A stretch of DNA of 64,000 nt from Bacillota bacterium (lineage in GTDB: Bacteria; Bacillota; Limnochordia; Limnochordales; ZCTH02-B6), in contig PKQS01000010.1 in the NCBI GenBank assembly GCA_017577945.1, positions 372,001 to 436,000 of the forward strand, read 5' to 3'. Below are positions 8,127 to 17,699 of the stretch, in pieces; positions within the stretch are counted from its first letter, which is position 1, and each line of letters opens with the position of its first letter. The position numbers and the translations under genes are program-made. The notes beneath the pieces were generated by a model, which saw only the letters and a program-made list of their open reading frames with translations, did not search any database and had not been told where the DNA came from.

Positions 8127-8370
8127 GGCAAAGAGGCATGGACCGGCTCCGCTCCCGAGGGACGGAACGGCACCGGCCTCCTTTTCGCTCATCTCCCTCG
8201 CTCCCGTCGCGACTTTCCTTCGCCCTCCACCTGTCGTGCCTTTCCGTCACCCTCCTTCGTTCGCTGCGCGCCGCCGCAGCCGGCGGCGCCGGTTAGCGTA
8301 TGCGCCGGGCGTGCCGATGCGTGCGCGCCTGGTACGGCTTGACAACCAAGTGTTCGACCAACGTCGCGCG
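8127..8370. other. Leader/promoter region upstream of the glmS ribozyme
   Basis: This stretch between the ribozyme and the upstream oxidoreductase stop is pyrimidine-rich on the plus strand (purine-rich in the glmS transcript). I find no convincing -35/-10 pair and no credible gene; short open frames here have highly charged, low-complexity translations. Confidence 0.35.
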
Positions 8371-9750
8371 CTATCCCTCTCGGTTGGCGTCCGATCCCTC
8401 CTGTTTCGCGTTCCTGGCAGCTGGGGCAAAGGCGCCGGGGGCCAGCGCCACCACTTGGCCCCGCAGGCGAGACTCCTCCGCCGCAAACGCCATCAGATGG
8501 CTGTCCAGCGACTCTTCCAGCGACGTCACGGCTTCGCCCGGGTCCAAGCCGGCCTTGCGCCGGCGGATGCGCTCCACGAACGCCTGCATCAGTCCGTCGT
8601 CGCCGCCCGCGTGGCCGGGTCCCGTCTCCACGCGAATGAGCTCGTACTCTGCGCCGGAGCGCACGCGCCCGTCCCGCAGGCCGGGACGGCCGAAGGTGCG
8701 CACCTCGAGCTCGCCCTTCTCGAGGTGCCCCCGAATCTCGCCCCGCGTGCCCATGAGCTTGAGGGTGCGCGTGTTCTCCTCGGTGAAGCCCGTCACGACG
8801 AACGCCGCGGTCACGCCGTTGGCGAAACGAAAGATGGACGCTTGCTGGTCCACCACGTCGTTGTCGCACCGGTACACGCAGCGCCCGTACGGCCCCTCGC
8901 GCAGCGCCTGCAGGCGCCCTTCGCGGCTGTGGTCCTCGCTGATAACCGACACCGGCCAGCCGTCGGTCTCGGCCAGGCCGTCCACGTAAAACGTCACGGC
9001 GTTGAACGGGCACGTGTCGCCCACAGGACAGCCGTCGCTGCAGCGCTCGGGCGCGCCTTCCGGCATGTTTTCCGGGCGGAAGTGGACAAGCTCGCCGAAG
9101 GAGGCCACCTGCACGCACGGCGATCCGGCCAGCCAGCGCATCATGTCCAGGTCATGGCACGATTTGGCCAAAATCATGGGGCTCGACTCGTCGGTGCGGC
9201 GCCAGTTGCCGCGCACGTAACTGTGGGCGAAATGCCAGTAGGCGATGTTTTCGGTGTATTGCATGGTCACGAGGCGGCCGATGCGGCCTTCGTCCAGCAG
9301 CTGCTTCAGGCGGCGGAAAAACGGCGTGTAGCGCAAGACGTGAGCCACCGTCACAGTGCCGCGGGATCGCCGCGCCGCCTCGGCCAGCGCCAACGTCTCC
9401 TCCTTGGTCGGCGCGATGGGCTTCTCCAGCAAGATGTCGTACCCGAGTTCCAGCGCCCGCAAAGCCGGCTGCACGTGCAGCCGGTCGGGCGTGGCGATGA
9501 CAACCGCGTCCGCCAGCCGGGGCCGCGCCAGCAGCTCCTCCCACGACGCAAAGCACTGATCCGGCGCCAGGCCGTGCCGCCGCGCCAGATCCGTCCGCCG
9601 CTCTTCGTTGGGGTCCGCCACCGCCACCACGCGCGCCGCGTCCGGGTGCCGCAAGGCCCACCCGGCGTATACGTCCCGGCCCCGATTGCCCGCGCCGATC
9701 ACCGCCAGCGTGACCGGCTCGCCCTGTCGCATGTCCGGCGCCATCGCCAT
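8371..9750 (-). CDS. Gfo/Idh/MocA-family NAD(P)-dependent oxidoreductase
   Basis: The 459-residue protein starts with a Rossmann fold (VTLAVIGAGNRGRDVYAGWA), then the family motif LLEKPIAPTKEE, where the lysine is catalytic. Members oxidise or reduce sugars, inositols and related polyols using NAD(P). The C-terminal half carries two cysteine clusters, CSDGCPVGDTCPFN and RCVYRCDNDVVDQ, typical of a longer subgroup of the family and possibly a metal site. The substrate is unknown. ATG 9750 is chosen because AGAGAGG precedes it and the Rossmann motif begins at residue 14; the frame stays open to 9927 but that part overlaps the exonuclease gene. Confidence 0.85.
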   Translation of the reverse strand: MAMAPDMRQGEPVTLAVIGAGNRGRDVYAGWALRHPDAARVVAVADPNEERRTDLARRHGLAPDQCFASWEELLARPRLADAVVIATPDRLHVQPALRALELGYDILLEKPIAPTKEETLALAEAARRSRGTVTVAHVLRYTPFFRRLKQLLDEGRIGRLVTMQYTENIAYWHFAHSYVRGNWRRTDESSPMILAKSCHDLDMMRWLAGSPCVQVASFGELVHFRPENMPEGAPERCSDGCPVGDTCPFNAVTFYVDGLAETDGWPVSVISEDHSREGRLQALREGPYGRCVYRCDNDVVDQQASIFRFANGVTAAFVVTGFTEENTRTLKLMGTRGEIRGHLEKGELEVRTFGRPGLRDGRVRSGAEYELIRVETGPGHAGGDDGLMQAFVERIRRRKAGLDPGEAVTSLEESLDSHLMAFAAEESRLRGQVVALAPGAFAPAARNAKQEGSDANREG

Positions 9751-9784
9751 CGCCCTCTCTGTCGTATCCCGTCGGCGGTGCACT

Positions 9785-10495
9785 TCAACCTTGGTGTCTC
9801 CGCTTAACTCTTGCCGCCAGGTCCTTTTCCAACGGCTCCGCGGGAGCCGGGGCGCCACCGTTGCGCTCCAGCGAGACGTCAAACCGCCCGGCGCGCTCCA
9901 GCAGCTCCGCCAGCACCGTCCTGCCATCGGGGTCGCGCACGCGCAGCAGCGCCAGCGTCGCCCGGGCGTCGCCCAAGGCGCGGTGGGCGGTGTGGCGGAT
10001 GCCGAAATGCCTCGTCAGCACAGGCAGGCTCTTGGACGGCGCGCCGCGCGCCTTCCAGTCCACGCCGTGGCACGTGCACAGCCACGTCTTGCCGCGAAAG
10101 ACGTCCGGCAGCAGGCGTTCCACGAACGGCCGGTCGAAGCGGGCGTTGTGGGCGACGATAAACTCGGCCCGGGCGGCCAGGGCGCGAATGCGCGCTTCGT
10201 CCAGGCGCCGGCCGGCTACGTCGCGGTCCGTCAAGCCGTGCACGCGGGTCGCCTCGGGCGGAATCGGAATCGACGGCTCCCGCAGCCCCACGTACTCTTC
10301 AACGCTGTCCCGCACGATGGCGCCCGCCGGGTCGAACTGAAACAGCACGATGGCCAGCTCAATGATTTCGTCCCGCCGCGGGTCCAAGCCCGTCGTCTCC
10401 ACGTCCAGCACCGCCGCCGTGCGCAGCAGGCGCAGGCCGCCGCCTCCGGCCTGGTTCGGTTCCTTCTTACGCCGCCAAAACAACAACCGCAGCAC
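9785..10495 (-). CDS. DEDDh 3'-5' exonuclease, DNA polymerase III epsilon-like
   Basis: This 236-residue protein has a single RNase T/DnaQ-type exonuclease domain. Exo I is AAVLDVETTGLDP, exo II includes AEFIVAHNARFDRPFV, and exo III is HRALGDARATL, so the Asp-Glu-Asp-Asp-His set is complete. Such proteins proofread or trim DNA, or process RNA; the role cannot be fixed from sequence. In Bacillota replication proofreading usually sits inside PolC, and this stand-alone type is often an accessory nuclease. The N-terminus is basic (WRRKKEPNQ). Upstream lies a long non-coding region. Confidence 0.85.
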   Translation of the reverse strand: MLRLLFWRRKKEPNQAGGGGLRLLRTAAVLDVETTGLDPRRDEIIELAIVLFQFDPAGAIVRDSVEEYVGLREPSIPIPPEATRVHGLTDRDVAGRRLDEARIRALAARAEFIVAHNARFDRPFVERLLPDVFRGKTWLCTCHGVDWKARGAPSKSLPVLTRHFGIRHTAHRALGDARATLALLRVRDPDGRTVLAELLERAGRFDVSLERNGGAPAPAEPLEKDLAARVKRRHQG

Positions 10496-10718
10496 GCTTG
10501 CCCTCCAGCTCCATCCCTGTTGTATGGGGCCGGCCCGGTTGTTCCGCGTCCGCCCTCGACCCTCCGGCTCCCGCTCCGCCCTCGCTCCTGTGGCGCCGCC
10601 GCCGGTCGCCTACACGCCTACTTTCCACCGCCGAGGCGCCAGTCCTGCCGCTGCCCACAAAGCGCCTGCACGCGCCGCCGATGGGCCTTTTTCCTGTTCT
10701 TCCAGCCCGCGGAGATTC

Positions 10719-10732
10719 GGGACGAATGTCCT
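10719..10732. promoter_or_regulatory. Palindrome GGGACGAATGTCCT, variant of the hmuT/ctaA operator
   Basis: GGAC and GTCC half-sites are spaced by four bases, as in the sites before hmuT and ctaA. It lies about 225 bases upstream of the exonuclease gene. Function is inferred only from similarity to the other copies. Confidence 0.35.
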
Positions 10733-11204
10733 GCAAGAGAGGCTCCTTTGTCTCTGCCTCCCCTTTTGCGCCGGTGCTAACTTGTAAGTAGCGACCCCGT
10801 ACTGCACACACCGAAGGCACCGGGATGAACGCCGTCTTCCCCCAAGGCGGCGGGACCGCCGGCCATTCGGCAAAGGGACTCGACGAGGCTCGTTCCGCAT
10901 GCAGTCACCCCCCGTCGTCGCCGTGATGTGACTGCCTCGTTGAAGCCCCTCAGCGTCCACGTTGTCACCAAATGCGGGCGGAGGAAGCTCCCCACCGCCT
11001 CCGCCCGCAGGGGCGCTGGCCTTCGAGGTGCCACGGGGTGCTTTCTTTTTTCCCCGGGCTTGTCCGCAAACTCCCGGCACAACCCAACTGCAACTGTTCA
11101 TGTTCCGGAAGCACGACGCGCTTGGCCGGCGCCGCGTGCGCGTCTTGCGCGCTTTTTCGCCGCCGGTTCAGGAGAATTATTAAGCAAACAAAAGCAATAT
11201 GACG

Positions 11205-11235
11205 AATGTCCCTGTATATATGGGACATTTGTCCC
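11205..11235. promoter_or_regulatory. Compound operator upstream of hmuTUV
   Basis: Two overlapping inverted repeats are visible. AATGTCCC (11205-11212) and GGGACATT form an eight-base-arm palindrome around TGTATATAT. The second arm also belongs to GGGACATTTGTCCC at 11222-11235. The latter 14-mer recurs exactly 65-78 bases before ctaA, a heme gene. About 90 bases separate it from the hmuT start, fitting a repressor or activator site. Confidence 0.55.
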
Positions 11236-11323
11236 GTGCGATCGCACCGGGCGGTTTGGTACTTTGTCCCCGCGTCGCCAAGTACGGCCAAGTTTAAAAA
11301 ATTCAGGAAGGGAGTTTTCCGCG

Positions 11324-12181
11324 TTGCGCATGCGGCTGTTGCTTCCGCTAACGCTCTTGTTGTCGCTGCTGGTCGCTGCTCCGCTGTACGCCGCGGAGGA
11401 GCGGATCGTCAGCCTCAACGGCGACATCACCGAAATCATCTTCGGTCTCGGTCTCGGCGAGTACGTCGTTGCGGTGGACGCCAGCTCCAACTATCCCGCG
11501 GAAGTTCTCTCCCTCCCCAATCTGGGTTACCAGGGCAACCTGAACGCTGAAGCCATCCTCGCTTTCCAGCCCACCAAAGTGCTCGCCAGCCCGTCGGCCG
11601 GCCCGAAGGAAGTGCTGGAGCAGGTGATGGCCGCCGGCGTGGAAGTCATCATCATCGACAACGACGGTACGATCAACGCCCCGGTCGACAACATCCGCAC
11701 CGTGGCCGCGCTGCTGGGCGTGCCGGAGAAGGGCGAACAGCTGGCGCAGGCGGTGCAGGCCAAGATCGACGCGGCCGTCGAGCGGGGCCGCCAGCTGGAT
11801 CCGAAGCCGCGGGTGCTGTTCCTGTACCTCGGCAGCACGCGCTTCCAGTTCGGCGGCGGGGCGGGCACGCCTTCCAACGCGATGATTGAAGCGGCGGGCG
11901 CCATCGACGCCGGCAAGGCGGTGGGCCTGGTCGGTTACCAGCCCATCACGGCCGAGGTCGTCGTGGCGGCGCAGCCCGACGTGGTCATCGTCACCGAACG
12001 CGGCCTTAACGTCCTGGGCAGCATCGAGGGCGTCATCAACGGCGTGCCGGGCTTGGCGCTGACCCCGGCTGGCCAGAAGGGCCACATCTTGGTCTTCGAA
12101 GACCTCTACTTCATCGGTATGGGTCCCCGCACGGGCGACGCGTTGCTGGAGCTGGTCGAGGCTCTTGAACGCTTGCAATGA
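11324..12181 (+). CDS. hmuT: Heme (hemin) ABC transporter substrate-binding protein HmuT
   Basis: The protein (285 residues from TTG 11324, 283 from ATG 11330) has a signal peptide (LLLPLTLLLSLLVAAPLYA) and two periplasmic-binding-protein lobes. RIVSLNGDITEIIFGLGLGEYVVAVD closely matches HmuT/ChuT hemin-binding proteins. It would capture heme outside the membrane and hand it to HmuUV. A GGAAGGGAG ribosome site lies nine bases before the TTG, which favours that start. The signal peptide has no lipobox cysteine, unusual for a solute-binding protein of a monoderm. The 3' end overlaps hmuU by ATGA. Confidence 0.88.
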   Translation: MRMRLLLPLTLLLSLLVAAPLYAAEERIVSLNGDITEIIFGLGLGEYVVAVDASSNYPAEVLSLPNLGYQGNLNAEAILAFQPTKVLASPSAGPKEVLEQVMAAGVEVIIIDNDGTINAPVDNIRTVAALLGVPEKGEQLAQAVQAKIDAAVERGRQLDPKPRVLFLYLGSTRFQFGGGAGTPSNAMIEAAGAIDAGKAVGLVGYQPITAEVVVAAQPDVVIVTERGLNVLGSIEGVINGVPGLALTPAGQKGHILVFEDLYFIGMGPRTGDALLELVEALERLQ

Positions 12182-13206
12182 AAGCCCGGCGTGTCATCGT
12201 CGCTACTTCCCTCACCATCCTCGTCGTCGCCGCTTGTACGGTAAGCCTTGGGCGGGGGGCGGTTTCCATCGCCCCCTCCCAAGTAGCTGCCGTTTTCCTG
12301 CGCAAGATGGGCGTCGAGACGTCCATTGCCGTGACACCGCTGCAGGAGTCCGTGCTTTGGACGATCCGGCTGCCGCGCGTGCTCATGTCGCTGCTGGTCG
12401 GTTCCGCGCTGGCGGTGGCCGGCGTCGCGCTGCAAGGCATTTTCCGCAATCCTTTGGCCGAACCGAGCCTGCTGGGCATCACCAGCGGCGCCGTGGTGGC
12501 TTCCATGCTCGCTGTCGTTGCCGGCGCGGCGAAGCGCCATGCCTGGGCCGCGCCCCTTGCGGGCTTCCTGGGCGCTCTCGCCGTTTCGCTTGTCCTTTAT
12601 TCCTTCTTCCGCCGCGCGCCCCGGCGGGACGTCGCGACCGTCGTGCTCACCGGCGTCATCATCAACGTCTTCCTCGGCGCGGTCATCACGCTGCTGCCCG
12701 CCATATTCCGCACCGCCGGGCTGGGGGAAACGACGTTCTGGACGATGGGCGGCTTCGGCGGTCTGACGTGGCCGTCCGTGTACGTCACGGCGCCGGCGGC
12801 GGTGGTGGCCTCGCTGCTTCTCTGGCGGCTCTCGCCGCAGCTGAACGTCTTGTCGCTGGGCGACTCCGACGCCGAGTACCTAGGCGTGGACGCGCACCGG
12901 CTGCGCCTGCAGGCCATCGTGCTGACGTCCCTGGTGACGGGCGCGTCCGTCGCGTTCGCCGGCGTCATCGCGTTCGTCGGTCTGGTGGTGCCTCACGCCC
13001 TGCGCCTGCTCATCGGCCCCGACCACCGGCACCTCTTGCCGGCCAGCGCCTTGGGCGGCGCGTTCATGGTCTGTGTGGCGGACCTATTCGCCCGCACCCT
13101 CATCGCACCGTCCGAACTCCCGGTGGGCGTGCTGACGACGCTGGTGGGCGGGCCGCTGTTTTTCGTGCTGCTGCGGCAGGCTCAGGCGAAAGGACGGTGG
13201 GTCTGA
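12178..13206 (+). CDS. hmuU: Heme ABC transporter permease HmuU (FecCD family)
   Basis: This 342-residue multi-helix membrane protein belongs to the FecCD/BtuC permease family. Typical blocks are TIRLPRVLMSLLVGSALAVAG, GIFRNPLAEPSLLGITSGA, and FAGVIAFVGLVVPHALRL, the cytoplasmic contact for the ATPase. With HmuT and HmuV it imports heme. Its ATG overlaps the hmuT stop, and only one base separates its stop from the hmuV start, indicating one operon. Siderophore or cobalamin permeases share the fold; the HmuT partner favours heme. Confidence 0.9.
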   Translation: MKARRVIVATSLTILVVAACTVSLGRGAVSIAPSQVAAVFLRKMGVETSIAVTPLQESVLWTIRLPRVLMSLLVGSALAVAGVALQGIFRNPLAEPSLLGITSGAVVASMLAVVAGAAKRHAWAAPLAGFLGALAVSLVLYSFFRRAPRRDVATVVLTGVIINVFLGAVITLLPAIFRTAGLGETTFWTMGGFGGLTWPSVYVTAPAAVVASLLLWRLSPQLNVLSLGDSDAEYLGVDAHRLRLQAIVLTSLVTGASVAFAGVIAFVGLVVPHALRLLIGPDHRHLLPASALGGAFMVCVADLFARTLIAPSELPVGVLTTLVGGPLFFVLLRQAQAKGRWV

Positions 13207-13207
13207 C

Positions 13208-14104
13208 GTGGCAAATGGGAACGCGGCGGAAACGGCGGCAACGGAAAGCCGCAGCGCCGGCGGCGCCCTCGAGCCCGCCAGCCTTGACGCGCCGGCCCGA
13301 TCGCTCGTAGTCTTGAGCGCCCGCCACGTGTCGTACCGCGTCGGGGATAAGCTGCTGCTGGATGACGTAAGCCTGGACTTGCGAGCGGGCTCGGTGCACG
13401 CGCTCATCGGCCCCAACGGGGCGGGCAAGTCCACCTTGCTGAAGGTGCTGGCGGGAGACGTGCGGCCGACGGCGGGAGAGCTGACGCTGCTGGGGCGGCC
13501 CCTGCGGTCGTACGGCAAGCGGGAGCTGGCGCTCCTGCGGGCCGTGATGCCGCAGGACGCCGTGCTGTCGCTGCCGTTTACGGCGGAAGAAGTGGTGGCG
13601 ATGGGCCGCTATCCACACCGGGGACGGCGGGGCGCCGGCGGGCGACAGCAGCCGGCGGCGAGGAATCACGAGACGGTCATCCGGGAGAGCATGCAGGCGA
13701 CCGAGTCGGCGCATCTGCGGGAGCGGCTGTATCCGACGCTGTCGGGCGGTGAGCAGGCCCGCGTGACGCTGGCCCGTGTCCTGGCACAAGAAACGCCACT
13801 GGTCTTCCTGGACGAGCCGACGGCCAGCCTTGACCCGCGGCACCAGCATCTGGTCATGCGCCTGGCCCGCGATGTTGCCCGCGCCGGCGGCACGGTGCTG
13901 GCGGTGCTGCACGACATGAACCTGGCCTCGCTGTACGCCGATGACGTGGTCCTGATGAGCGGCGGGCGCGTCCGCGCCCACGGCTCGCCCGCGGAAGTGC
14001 TCCGGCGTGAGCTCCTGGAGGAAGTGTTCCAGGCCCGCTTCCACGTCGCGCAACACCCGCTGCTGCCGCGTCCGCTGGTCCTCTCGCTGCCGCACGACGC
14101 GTAA
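13208..14104 (+). CDS. hmuV: Heme ABC transporter ATPase HmuV
   Basis: This 298-residue ABC ATPase has Walker A GPNGAGKST, signature LSGGEQARV, Walker B LVFLDEPTASLD and switch histidine LAVLHDMN. The HmuV-like segment MPQDAVLSLPFTAEEVVAMGRYPH between Walker A and signature supports hemin transport over siderophore. The N-terminus has about 35 extra, alanine-rich residues before the nucleotide-binding fold; a later start is possible, but GTG 13208 directly follows the hmuU stop. Confidence 0.9.
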   Translation: MANGNAAETAATESRSAGGALEPASLDAPARSLVVLSARHVSYRVGDKLLLDDVSLDLRAGSVHALIGPNGAGKSTLLKVLAGDVRPTAGELTLLGRPLRSYGKRELALLRAVMPQDAVLSLPFTAEEVVAMGRYPHRGRRGAGGRQQPAARNHETVIRESMQATESAHLRERLYPTLSGGEQARVTLARVLAQETPLVFLDEPTASLDPRHQHLVMRLARDVARAGGTVLAVLHDMNLASLYADDVVLMSGGRVRAHGSPAEVLRRELLEEVFQARFHVAQHPLLPRPLVLSLPHDA

Positions 14105-14267
14105 AGAGCGGCGGGCAGCCCTCGGGGCTGCGCCTACCGCCTTGCCAAGCTGCCGCTTTCGCTCCCGCACTCGGCCCCGTCCCCGCTCCCGCACCCCGCG
14201 CCCTCGTCTGCTCCGCCGCTCTTCCCTTTAGCGAGCCGCCGCGGCACGCCGGAGCCGGTTGCCCGTT

Positions 14268-17200
14268 TCACGCGCCGGTCTTTGCACCCGCTTTTAGCCG
14301 TACCTGCGCCAGGCACTCGTTCAGGGACACCACGCTCACCGGCCGCCCCGTCTTCAGCGCCCGGATTGCCTCCAGCACCGCTCGCGCCGTGTCCAGCGAC
14401 GTCAGGCACGGCACCTTGAACTCGACGGCAGCCCGCCGCAGGCGGAACCCGTTGCTGGCCGGGATCCGGCCCCGGGTGGGCGTGTTGATGAGCAAGTCCA
14501 CCGCCCCGGATTGGATGAGATCCACGACGTCCGGCTTGCCTTCGCCGATCTTGTGCACTTCGGCCACCGGCAGGCCGTGCGCCCGCAGGTACGCCGCCGT
14601 GCCCGGGGTGGCGAAGAGCGTAAATCCCGCCTCCGCGAAGCCCGCGGCGATGACCGCTCCTTCCGCCTTGTCTTTGTCGGCCAGCGTGATCAGGACGGCG
14701 CCCTGCGTCGGGATGACGGCGCCGGCCCCCACCAGCGCCTTGTATATGGCGTGCGCCGGGTCCTGGTCGATGCCCAGCACCTCGCCCGTCGACTTCATTT
14801 CCGGGCTCAAGAACACGTCCACGCCGCCCAGCTTCTCGAACGAAAAGACCGGCGCCTTGACGGCCGTGAAGGGCGGCGGGGGCAGCAAGCCGTCGCCGCA
14901 GCCCAGCTGCGCCAGCGTCTCGCCCAGCATGACGCGCGTGCCCAGCGCCACCAGCGGCACGCCCGTCACCTTGCTCAGCAGCGGCAGCGTGCGGCTGGCC
15001 CGGGGATTGACCTCCAGCACGTACAGCCGCCCCTGGTGCAGGACGAACTGGACGTTGAGAACTCCTTTAACGCCCAGGGCCAGCGCGATGCGGCGGGCGT
15101 AGTCGACGACCTGCTCCACCTGCTCCGCGGTCAAGCTCAGCGGCGGGAACACCGCCGTGCTGTCGCCCGAGTGGACGCCGGCCCGCTCCACGTGCTCGAG
15201 AATGCCCGGAATGAACACCCGCTCGCCGTCGGCCACCGCGTCCACGTCCAACTCCTTGCCGGGCAAGTACCGATCCAGGAGCACGGGGTGGTCCGGCGAC
15301 ACCCGCACCGCGTACGTCATGTACTCGAGCAGCTCCTGCTCGTCGTGGACGATCTCCATGGCCCGGCCGCCCAGCACGTACGACGGCCGCACCACAAGGG
15401 GGAAGCCCAGCTTCAGCGCCACGCCCACGGCTTCTTGCACCGACGCCGCCGCGCGGCCTTCCGCCTGGGGAATGCCCAGCTCCCGCAACAACGCGCCGAA
15501 CCGCTCCCGATCCTCCGCGCAGTCGATGGCGTCCACCGGCGTGCCCAGCACCTGCACGCCCGCCTCCGCCAGGGGCTTGGCCAAATTGATGGCCGTCTGC
15601 CCGCCGAACTGCACGATGACGCCCAGCGGCTGCTCCCGATCGATGACGTTGAGCACGTCTTCCAGCGCCAGCGGCTCGAAGTACAGCGCGTCGGCCGTGT
15701 CGAAATCGGTGCTGACCGTTTCGGGATTGTTGTTGATAATGATGGCCTCGTAGCCCGCCGCCTGCAGCGCCTTCACCGCATGCACGGAACAGTAGTCGAA
15801 CTCGATGCCCTGCCCGATGCGGATCGGCCCGGAGCCCAGCACTAGCACTTTCCGCGGCGCCGCCTTAGGCGACGCTGCTTCAGGAGGCGCTGCGCAAGGG
15901 CCAGCGCTGGCCTGAACCCCAGCTGCGCCCTCGGCCCAGCCGTTAAGGCCGTGGACGCCGCATACGCCGTAGACACCGCTGACACCGTGGACGCCGTGGA
16001 CGTCGTTGCCGCCGCCGAGCCCGCCGGAGCCTTCGGCCGCGGTCGACTTCTCCTCCTTGGCCTCGACGCCCGCGTACGTCGAATACAGGTACGGCGCCGC
16101 GCGGCCGCCCGTCGCGTAGGTGCGCACTGTACGGAAGTGCGGCACGATGGCGCGCGCCTTGCGGCCCGCCCGAATTTCCAGCTGCGGCACGTCGGTGAGC
16201 CAGCCGATCTCCCGGTCCGCGATGCCCAGCCGTTTGGCCTGCGCCACCAGCTCCCACGCTTCGCGGGTCCAGCAGCTGGTGGCGCCCGCGCCGCCCGGCA
16301 GCTGCGCCAGCCGGCGCTCCACCGCCACGATGCCCGCGATTTTCTCGATGAAAAAGCGGTCGATGCCCGTGGCGGCCGCGACCTCTTCGACCGGCACGCC
16401 TCGCCGCAGCGCTTCCGCCACCACGAACAACCGCTCGTCGTCGGCCTCCTTCAGCCGCCGCCGCACTTCCTGGTCCGACCACTCCGCCATGCCCGGCAGC
16501 CGCAGGCCGTAGGCGCCGATCTCCAGCGACCGCACCGCCTTCATCAGCGCCGCCTCCAGCGACTGCTCCAGCGCCATCACTTCGCCGGTGGCCTTCATCT
16601 GCGTCCCCAGCACCCGGTCGCCGCCGACGAACTTGTCGAACGGCCAGCGCGGGATTTTCAGCGCCACGTGGTCGATGAACGGCTCCTGATCCGCGCCCAG
16701 CTCCGCCAAGGTGTATCCGACCGCGATTTTCGCCGCCACCCGCGCGATGGGATACCCCGAAGCCTTGCTGGCCAAGGCGCTGGAGCGGCTCACCCGCGGG
16801 TTGACCTCGATGACGTAGTAGTTCAGCGTGCCCGGCTCCAGGGCGAACTGAACGTTGCACCCGCCCTCGATGCCCAAGGCGCGGATAATGTCCGCCGCCG
16901 CGCGCTTGAGAAGTTGATACTGCTCCTCCGTGAGCGTCTGCGTGGGCACCACCACAATGCTGTCGCCCGTGTGAATGCCGATGGGATCGATGTTTTCCAT
17001 GCCGCACACGACGACGACGTGGTCGGCCCCGTCGCGGACCACTTCGAACTCGATCTCTTTCCAGCCCGCGACGCTCCGCTCCAGGAGCACTTGCCGGATG
17101 GGGCTGTTTTTCAGCCCCCGCCGCACGACCTCCTCGAACTGTGCTTCGGTGCAGGCCATGCCGCCGCCCGTCCCGCCCAGCGTGAACGCGGGACGGACGA

Positions 17201-17699
17201 TGACGGGCAAGCCGATTTCGGACAAGAATGCCCACGCCTCCTCCAGGCTGGAGACGACGCGGCTTTCCGGCACGGGCTGGCCGATGGCGGTCATCGTCCG
17301 CTTGAACAGCTCGCGATCCTCGGCCCGCCGGATCGCGTCCAGGCGCGTTCCCAAGAGCTGGACGCCCAGCCGGCCCAGCACCCCTCGCTCGCTCAGGGCC
17401 ACCGCCAGGTTTAGCCCGGTCTGGCCGCCCAGCGTGGCCAGCAGCCCGTCGGGCCGCTCGCGCTCCAGCACTTGCGCGACCGTGTCGGGCGTCAGCGGTT
17501 CCAGATAGACCGTGTCCGCCACTTCCGGATCGGTCATGATGGTCGCCGGGTTCGAATTGACCAGGACGACGTGAATGCCTTCCTCCCGCAAGGCGCGACA
17601 AGCTTGCGTCCCGGCGTAGTCGAACTCCGCGGCCTGCCCGATGACGATGGGCCCGGAACCGATGACGCACACTTTCCGCAAGCTTCTGTCTAAGGGCAC
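14268..17699 (-). CDS. carB: Carbamoyl-phosphate synthase large subunit, with a repeat-bearing linker
   Basis: At 1143 residues this is longer than the usual 1060-1075. It makes carbamoyl phosphate from bicarbonate, ATP and ammonia. Both halves have the ATP-grasp core; the repeats start with [22 protein letters not shown] and [20 protein letters not shown]. The C-terminal MGS-like allosteric domain is present ([18 protein letters not shown]). The excess length lies between the halves, about residues 550-620, and includes seven three-residue units of the V-x-G type coded by 15942-16004. GTG 17699 overlaps the argD stop by ten bases. No small subunit gene (carA) lies in this cluster, yet the enzyme needs one for glutamine use. 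Confidence 0.95.
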   Translation of the reverse strand: MPLDRSLRKVCVIGSGPIVIGQAAEFDYAGTQACRALREEGIHVVLVNSNPATIMTDPEVADTVYLEPLTPDTVAQVLERERPDGLLATLGGQTGLNLAVALSERGVLGRLGVQLLGTRLDAIRRAEDRELFKRTMTAIGQPVPESRVVSSLEEAWAFLSEIGLPVIVRPAFTLGGTGGGMACTEAQFEEVVRRGLKNSPIRQVLLERSVAGWKEIEFEVVRDGADHVVVVCGMENIDPIGIHTGDSIVVVPTQTLTEEQYQLLKRAAADIIRALGIEGGCNVQFALEPGTLNYYVIEVNPRVSRSSALASKASGYPIARVAAKIAVGYTLAELGADQEPFIDHVALKIPRWPFDKFVGGDRVLGTQMKATGEVMALEQSLEAALMKAVRSLEIGAYGLRLPGMAEWSDQEVRRRLKEADDERLFVVAEALRRGVPVEEVAAATGIDRFFIEKIAGIVAVERRLAQLPGGAGATSCWTREAWELVAQAKRLGIADREIGWLTDVPQLEIRAGRKARAIVPHFRTVRTYATGGRAAPYLYSTYAGVEAKEEKSTAAEGSGGLGGGNDVHGVHGVSGVYGVCGVHGLNGWAEGAAGVQASAGPCAAPPEAASPKAAPRKVLVLGSGPIRIGQGIEFDYCSVHAVKALQAAGYEAIIINNNPETVSTDFDTADALYFEPLALEDVLNVIDREQPLGVIVQFGGQTAINLAKPLAEAGVQVLGTPVDAIDCAEDRERFGALLRELGIPQAEGRAAASVQEAVGVALKLGFPLVVRPSYVLGGRAMEIVHDEQELLEYMTYAVRVSPDHPVLLDRYLPGKELDVDAVADGERVFIPGILEHVERAGVHSGDSTAVFPPLSLTAEQVEQVVDYARRIALALGVKGVLNVQFVLHQGRLYVLEVNPRASRTLPLLSKVTGVPLVALGTRVMLGETLAQLGCGDGLLPPPPFTAVKAPVFSFEKLGGVDVFLSPEMKSTGEVLGIDQDPAHAIYKALVGAGAVIPTQGAVLITLADKDKAEGAVIAAGFAEAGFTLFATPGTAAYLRAHGLPVAEVHKIGEGKPDVVDLIQSGAVDLLINTPTRGRIPASNGFRLRRAAVEFKVPCLTSLDTARAVLEAIRALKTGRPVSVVSLNECLAQVRLKAGAKTGA

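Larger units (their letters stand above)
10496..11323. other. Long divergent non-coding region between the exonuclease gene and hmuT
   Basis: About 830 bases carry no gene I can support; open frames on both strands have low-complexity, basic translations and no ribosome sites. Recognisable elements are GGAC-N4-GTCC palindromes at 10719-10732 and 11205-11235, a small palindrome around ACTTGTAAGT near 10780-10795, and an AT-rich stretch at 11175-11220 that is the likely hmuT promoter zone. I looked for cobalamin, TPP, SAM and T-box signatures and saw none. Confidence 0.4.

Noticed and set aside
10496-11101. Small genes in the long non-coding region, e.g. a minus-strand frame at 10610-11101
   Set aside because: No ribosome site, composition typical of shadow frames, and no recognisable domain.
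15942-16004. CRISPR-like array
   Set aside because: The 9-base units are in frame inside carB with no spacers; it is a coding tandem repeat.
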